DNA of 9,476 nucleotides from Desulfobacteraceae bacterium (GTDB lineage Bacteria; Desulfobacterota; DSM-4660; Desulfatiglandales; Desulfatiglandaceae). The notes below the pieces were generated by a model. It was not told the origin of the DNA and ran no database searches. It was given only the letters and a program-made list of their open reading frames with translations. Positions 6,335 to 9,476 of the stretch are shown piece by piece; within the stretch, counting starts at the first letter, position 1; every line of letters begins with the position of its first letter. The translations under genes and the position numbers were made by a program. The stretch is from assembly GCA_030611815.1 (NCBI GenBank), contig JAUWPC010000125.1, positions 1 to 9,476 of the forward strand, given 5' to 3'.

Positions 6335-6528
6335 AAGTGTGGAGTTTGGAGTGTGGAGTGCCTAAAGCAGGGCAAGTGTGGAGTGCCTAAAGTTAAGGAA
6401 CTTCGTGACTTTTTTAAAACGGCGGGAAAGAGACTGGCTATTGGCGGAATCAAATATTTCTTTTTTCAAAACTGATCGCCGAAGGCGTACCACAACTTTA
6501 GGCACTCCACACTTCAAACTTTAGGCAC
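6335..6528. repeat. Second inverted heptad-array element, between tonB and the AEC gene
   Basis: Bases 6336-6370 are AGTGTGG-type heptads grading into AAAGCAG. Bases 6375-6394 and 6494-6513 form a perfect 20-bp inverted repeat (AGTGTGGAGTGCCTAAAGTT and its complement). The interior (6395-6472) is unique, AT-rich sequence. Bases 6473-6497 repeat the core of the upstream element (TGATCGCCGAAGGCG, then T for C, then ACCACAACT). The right array runs to within eleven bases of the next start codon. Confidence 0.88.
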
Positions 6529-6538
6529 TTTTATTTAT

Positions 6539-7462
6539 ATGTCCCATGTAATAAATACAATTATCCCTATCTTCGCGATTATCCTTTTGGGCTGGGTCTT
6601 AAGCTGGCGCAAATTTATACCCTCAAGCCTCAGCGCCCCCCTTAATCGCTTAGTTTATTACATAGCAATTCCTGCAATGATCTTTAGCGGGGTAGCAAGA
6701 TCCTCATTTGAGGCCCACTTTGATCCTTTTCTGCTTGCAGCTACATTGATGCCAACCTTGCTGGTATTTCTGCTTGCTCTCTTCACAGGCATGGGCTGCT
6801 CTTTGGATCGTCATCATATGGGTACCTTTATGCAATGCTCTTTTCACGGCAATTTAGGGTACATCGGGCTCGGCGTGTGTTACTATCTATTGGGCGAAAA
6901 AGGCTTTACAAGCGCCAGCATATTGGCCGGGTTTTTGATGCTGTGTCAGAATTTTTTAGCAGTTATCGGTTACCAGTTGTTTTCCGGCGGGATGGGAAAG
7001 GGACGCAGGTCCTGGTTTTTCATTAAGAAAATATGCGGGAATCCTGTTATATTGTCGGCTCTTGCCGGCATGGCCTTTTCGCTGTTGAAAATCCCGATTC
7101 CCGAGACCATCGAGAGGTGTCTCACGATCATAAGCGGGATGGCGGTCCCCTCGGCTCTCTTAGTCATAGGGGCGTCACTCTCTTTCGGCCTTATAAAGGC
7201 AAATTTCAGACTGGTCCTTGCGGCGGGCCTGTTGAAACTCGCAGCCCTTCCGGCCCTGGGTATTCTGGCATATCACCTCGCAGGCATTCCATCTGCCCAG
7301 TTTCTTCCTGGTCTGATCCTGTTAGCTGCTCCCAGTGCAAGCATCAGTTATATAATGGCAGGGGAGATGAATGGTTCAACAGATCTTGCTTCTGCCGCGA
7401 TTTCAATGAATACCCTCCTTTCTGCCTTGACATTCATTTTATGGCTGTGGCAGTTTAATTGA
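6539..7462 (+). CDS. AEC-family (auxin efflux carrier-like) permease
   Basis: 307-residue membrane protein of the AEC transporter family, normal length. It starts with the typical amphipathic first helix IIPIFAIILLGWVLSWRKFIP, followed by LNRLVYYIAIPAMIFSGVA (family pattern L-x-x-h-h-Y-x-h-x-x-P-x-h-h-F), SFHGNLGYIGLG at about 101-112 (matching the N-x-G-F/Y-x-G-L-P type motif), FIKKICGNPVILSALAGM (K-x-x-x-x-N-P pattern), GMAVPSALLVIGASLSF and the closing PGLILLAAPSASISYIMAGEMNGSTDLAS. About ten hydrophobic spans are visible. Bacterial members export or exchange organic acids such as malate; the substrate here cannot be read from sequence. The ATG at 6539 follows the repeat array with no recognisable Shine-Dalgarno sequence, so translation may be weak or depend on an unstructured leader. 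It precedes the PHP phosphatase gene by 37 bp. Confidence 0.92.
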   Translation: MSHVINTIIPIFAIILLGWVLSWRKFIPSSLSAPLNRLVYYIAIPAMIFSGVARSSFEAHFDPFLLAATLMPTLLVFLLALFTGMGCSLDRHHMGTFMQCSFHGNLGYIGLGVCYYLLGEKGFTSASILAGFLMLCQNFLAVIGYQLFSGGMGKGRRSWFFIKKICGNPVILSALAGMAFSLLKIPIPETIERCLTIISGMAVPSALLVIGASLSFGLIKANFRLVLAAGLLKLAALPALGILAYHLAGIPSAQFLPGLILLAAPSASISYIMAGEMNGSTDLASAAISMNTLLSALTFILWLWQFN

Positions 7463-7499
7463 AGATTGGTTTATCCTGTTATCCTGTCCAAAATATGGA

Positions 7500-8306
7500 A
7501 TGTACATGCTGCCGGACTATCACATACATACCGCCCTTTGTAAGCATGCCACAGGTGACGTGACTGAATACAGATCAGGGGCAAAGAAGCAGGGGATACC
7601 TGAAATCTGCTTTGCTGATCACGTCCCCAACCCGGACGGATACGATCCGGCCCACCGGATGGCACTGGACCAGTTTTCCTCGTACAGGGAGATGATTGAA
7701 GCCCTCCAGAACGGCGAAACCCCGGAGGTCCTGTTGGGTGTGGAGGTCGACTACTATGAAGGGTGTGAGCGGTTCCTCCGGGAATGGCTCCCTGCCCAGG
7801 AGTTTGACTTTGTGCTCGGATCGGTGCACTTTATTGAGGAGTGGGGGTTTGATAACCCGGAAGAGCGGCATGTTTGGGATTCAGCAGATATAACGGCTAC
7901 ATGGAGAAAATATTTTAATGTTTTATTAAAGGTTGCTAATTCCGGTCTCTTTGATGCTGTAGGGCATCTTGATCTGCCCAAGAAATTTGGGCACCGTCCT
8001 AAGGAGAAGGATCTGAAGGAGATGGTCCAGCCTGTGCTTGACAGTATTGCTAAGACTGGGATGGGGATTGAACTGAATACATCCGGGCTCCGGAAACCTG
8101 TTGGTGAAATTTATCCGTCGCCGTTTATTGTTGCCATGGCAAGGGAAAGAGAAATCCCCATATGCTTCGGATCTGATGCTCACCGTCCCGATGATGTTGG
8201 GGACAGGTTTGCGTTAGCCCTTGATTTGGCCCGGGAGGTGGGTTATACTGATTACTTTAGGATCAGGCAGCGGAGGAAGGAGTTGGTACGTCTACCAGAG
8301 GCATGA
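7500..8306 (+). CDS. PHP-domain histidinol-phosphatase-like metalloenzyme (HisJ/HisK family)
   Basis: 268 residues, full length for the HisJ family, which hydrolyses L-histidinol phosphate with a trinuclear metal site. Metal ligands are visible: DYHIHT (H8, H10), FADH (H41), GVEVDYYEG (E82), GSVHFI (H110), GHLD (H156) and GSDAHRPDDVG (D226, H228). ELNTSGLRKP at 191-200 matches the family's N-T-S/A-G-x-R-K/R. The start could be ATG 7500 or ATG 7506; the latter has GGA at a better spacing, which would remove two residues. No other histidine biosynthesis genes are present, so the physiological substrate is uncertain. It lies 37 bp after the AEC gene and 4 bp before the small RHH-like gene, so the three may form one unit. 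Confidence 0.92.
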   Translation: MYMLPDYHIHTALCKHATGDVTEYRSGAKKQGIPEICFADHVPNPDGYDPAHRMALDQFSSYREMIEALQNGETPEVLLGVEVDYYEGCERFLREWLPAQEFDFVLGSVHFIEEWGFDNPEERHVWDSADITATWRKYFNVLLKVANSGLFDAVGHLDLPKKFGHRPKEKDLKEMVQPVLDSIAKTGMGIELNTSGLRKPVGEIYPSPFIVAMAREREIPICFGSDAHRPDDVGDRFALALDLAREVGYTDYFRIRQRRKELVRLPEA

Positions 8307-8310
8307 CCGA

Positions 8311-8616
8311 ATGGATAAAGAAGAATATCATAGAAAGTACGTTAACCTGAGAGTCCTCAAGAGCATTCAGGAATATTTAAAGACAGAAGGCGACTCATCC
8401 ACGGCTGTCTATCCCATAAGAGTGCCTCAAGATCTCCTCTATCAGGTCTTAAAGATACAGGGTCCTGACAACGCGGATAAACTTATCCACCACATCTTCA
8501 GGTTAGGTCTCGACATCTGGAGTGATGAATTCTTCAATGAAGCGTTCGGCTCTCACCAGAACTTAGAGCGGTTTATCGAGATGGTTAAGAAGCGAAATAA
8601 GAGAGAAGGTGAATGA
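8311..8616 (+). CDS. Small ribbon-helix-helix-like protein, unknown function
   Basis: 101 residues. The frame is open further upstream (an ATG at 8221 exists), but that part overlaps the phosphatase gene. The ATG at 8311, four bases after the phosphatase stop with GAGG upstream, is the natural start. Residues about 32-69 follow the RHH pattern: a beta strand AVYPIRVPQDLL, a first helix LLYQVLKIQG, a turn PDNA, and a second helix DKLIHHIFRLGLDI ending in G-L. Such domains dimerise and bind DNA in CopG/Arc-type repressors and antitoxins. Residues 70-101 form a charged tail with a basic end (KKRNKREGE). No toxin partner follows; the opposite strand downstream holds a decayed PIN gene. Family membership is inferred from pattern only. 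Confidence 0.65.
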   Translation: MDKEEYHRKYVNLRVLKSIQEYLKTEGDSSTAVYPIRVPQDLLYQVLKIQGPDNADKLIHHIFRLGLDIWSDEFFNEAFGSHQNLERFIEMVKKRNKREGE

Positions 8617-8680
8617 ACCTTGTAGCGAATACGGGTGTAGGTCTCAGTCAGGATATGTTTGAACTAAGTAAGGGAACCTT

Positions 8681-8688
8681 CTATTTAG
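8681..8688. repeat. Left target site duplication of the MITE
   Basis: CTATTTAG, identical to 8828-8835 on the other side of the palindromic element. On the minus strand this copy contributes AAA TAG in the toxin frame, immediately before the resumed KVPLLSSN segment. Confidence 0.85.
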
Positions 8689-8827
8689 TGTCCGAACGAA
8701 AACTAGGATTTTTCGTTCAGATCAAGGAAGACGAAAATTTTAACCGCAGGAATACATTGAGTATTTCGAGGATTAAAATTTGAGTCTGACGCAGATATAG
8801 GCGAAAAAGACAGTTTTCGTTCAGGCA
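8689..8827. mobile_element. 139-bp palindromic MITE with 8-bp target site duplication
   Basis: The ends are TGTCCGAACGAAAACT and, inverted, TGCCTGAACGAAAACT (14 of 16 match). The arms keep pairing almost to the centre, including TTTTTCG and AAATTTTAA blocks, around a short AATAC-ATTGA-GTATT hairpin at about 8752-8766. The direct repeat CTATTTAG flanks it exactly (8681-8688 and 8828-8835). There is no coding capacity, so movement would need a transposase in trans. I cannot assign it to a named IS family from the ends alone. Confidence 0.88.
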
Positions 8828-8835
8828 CTATTTAG
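8828..8835. repeat. Right target site duplication of the MITE
   Basis: CTATTTAG, identical to 8681-8688. On the minus strand it carries the in-frame TAG that ends the N-terminal toxin fragment. Confidence 0.85.
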
Positions 8836-8928
8836 AGAGTTCTTGATAAAAGGAGGCGGCCTGCCTGTGATATTGATCCCTGATCACCGCCATCGCAATC
8901 CAGCCGCCCGTGTCAACAAAGACCGGAG

Positions 8929-9189
8929 TCATGATAACGCCTTCTTCCCATATAAATACTTGTCATGGTGGATTGCGGCATCAGTAGGGCCGTCCGGGCT
9001 ATCACACAGCCCGATCAGTTCCTTGAGTGGGTCATCATTTCCGATTCCGGCTTTCAGTTTGGCAATATACCTCCTGACAGCTCTCCGGATATGCTCGGCT
9101 TCAGAGATTTTGGTTGCGAAGGCCAGCATTTTCAGGGCCTGGTCACTTTCTTCATCAAGATAGATTTGTTTTCTTTTCAGGTTAGCCAT
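8929..9189 (-). CDS. Ribbon-helix-helix antitoxin (CopG/VapB-like)
   Basis: 86 residues from the ATG at 9189. The frame extends 20 codons further upstream, but that part crosses a promoter-like TATAAT and the RHH fold begins directly at MANLKRKQIYLDEE. Residues 5-48 fit an RHH domain: strand KRKQIYLD, helix ESDQALKMLAFATKI, turn SEA, helix EHIRRAVRRYIAKL. The C-terminal part with DGPTDAAIHHDKYLYG is the kind of tail that binds a PIN toxin, and the downstream frame starts as ATGA overlap with a PIN-type N-terminus. The usual role is to neutralise the toxin and repress its own operon. Since the toxin is destroyed, it is an orphan antitoxin, perhaps kept as a regulator or simply not yet lost. 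Confidence 0.85.
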   Translation of the reverse strand: MANLKRKQIYLDEESDQALKMLAFATKISEAEHIRRAVRRYIAKLKAGIGNDDPLKELIGLCDSPDGPTDAAIHHDKYLYGKKALS

Positions 9190-9204
9190 ATCATACGTCA
9201 CTGT

Positions 9205-9249
9205 ATTATATGTGCTGTATACATTATTCTCTTTTGACGGAATTGTCAA
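9205..9249 (-). promoter_or_regulatory. Possible promoter and operator of the antitoxin gene
   Basis: TATAAT occurs on the minus strand at 9210-9205, fifteen bases before the antitoxin ATG, but the matching -35 position is poor. An inverted repeat TTGAC-6-GTCAA lies at 9234-9249, and its TTGACA could be a -35 for a weaker -10 at 9226-9221. RHH antitoxins commonly bind such inverted repeats in their own promoter. Suggestive only. Confidence 0.35.
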
Positions 9250-9333
9250 ATCCTATTTATTGGGCCGTAGAGCATGGTGAATGATTGCGCCGGGGCAGTG
9301 GCAGGGGAAAATGATAACCCATTCAGCAATCGT

Positions 9334-9474
9334 TTAAGCGCCTTTGTGCTTCATAAAGGAGCGCAACCATGTCCTATGGCCAGATGGGCCAAGATTTGGT
9401 CTTCCTCTCCCGCTCTTGTTTTCTATTCTCATCTGTAAATATTCAACAAAACGCTGTCCCGTTGGCTTGCATTT
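9334..9474 (-). CDS. Possible partial ORF of unknown function entering from the right edge
   Basis: On the minus strand a frame open at the window edge gives 46 residues to a TAA at 9336-9334. It is basic and includes GQRFVEYLQMRIENKSGRG and HRTWLRSFMKHKGA. The R-T-W-x-x-F-x-x-x-H stretch is faintly like the start of integrase-type transposase domains, but the match is too short to name a family. A competing plus-strand frame from ATG 9369 with a good AAGGAG site is also open to the edge, but its protein is less natural-looking. Between 9250 and 9333 I see nothing assignable. Confidence 0.25.
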   Translation of the reverse strand, partial: KCKPTGQRFVEYLQMRIENKSGRGRPNLGPSGHRTWLRSFMKHKGA

Positions 9475-9476
9475 TG

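Larger units (their letters stand above)
8616..8932 (-). pseudogene. Decayed PIN-domain (VapC-like) toxin gene, split by a MITE
   Basis: Reading the minus strand, ATG at 8932 overlaps the antitoxin stop as ATGA and gives 34 residues: MTPVFVDTGGWIAM, then RDQYHRQAASFYQELSK. This is a typical PIN-domain start with the first catalytic Asp (D7). A TAG at 8830-8828 ends the frame. After the 139-bp element, the same reading frame resumes at 8680 with KVPLLSSN. Then, after a one-base loss near 8656, ILTETYTRIRYKV follows (8654-8616), matching the second PIN segment with its conserved Glu. Recognisable sequence ends at the stop codon of the convergent RHH-like gene, so the C-terminal half with the remaining acidic residues is missing. 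There are thus three lesions (nonsense, insertion, frameshift) plus a truncation; no active PIN nuclease can be made here. Confidence 0.82.

Noticed and set aside
8221..8310. Longer start for the small RHH-like protein
   Set aside because: It would overlap 86 bases of the phosphatase gene; the ATG at 8311 directly after that stop has a ribosome site.
8843..9237. Plus-strand frames opposite the antitoxin
   Set aside because: Shadow frames of the RHH antitoxin and PIN fragment, which fit known families much better.

Overview
The window looks like a chromosomal stretch from a diderm bacterium. It carries outer-membrane lipid transport genes (mlaD end, mlaC, mlaA), a Kdo/LPS precursor gene (kdsD) and a TonB protein. 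Moderate GC, GTG starts for three genes, and the mlaD-mlaC-mlaA order suggest a Desulfobacterota (deltaproteobacterial) or related lineage. That taxonomic call is inference; there is no rRNA or other marker here.

Layout: (1) 1-1893, + strand: the last codons of mlaD, then mlaC and mlaA, the end of a retrograde phospholipid transport operon. The mlaD-mlaC gap is filled by a repeat block with 27-bp inverted ends. (2) 2068-3186, +: an unrecognised polytopic membrane protein with an internal duplication. It meets tail-to-tail (22-bp overlap) a minus-strand pair, (3) 5097-3165: kdsD (arabinose-5-phosphate isomerase) overlapping a DapA-fold protein that seems to lack the Schiff-base lysine. (4) 5448-6326, +: a TonB protein, bracketed by two related inverted-repeat elements. 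(5) 6539-8616, +: an AEC-family permease, a PHP-type histidinol-phosphatase-like enzyme and a small ribbon-helix-helix-like protein. (6) 8616-9189, minus: a vapBC-like toxin-antitoxin remnant. The RHH antitoxin is intact; the PIN toxin gene has a nonsense codon and a frameshift and is split by a 139-bp palindromic MITE with an 8-bp target duplication. (7) 9250-9476: mostly unassigned, with a possible minus-strand partial ORF.

The most unusual feature at window scale is the intergenic DNA. Every sizeable spacer between 115 and 6538 (and the one tail-to-tail junction) holds degenerate tandem arrays, mostly with a 7-nt period, built from several unrelated units. Within most spacers the G-rich orientation lies at the upstream end and the complementary G-poor orientation lies next to the downstream start codon, so spacer transcripts could fold back on themselves. 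Spacers and gene tails downstream of 7463 lack these arrays; the only repeat element there is the MITE.
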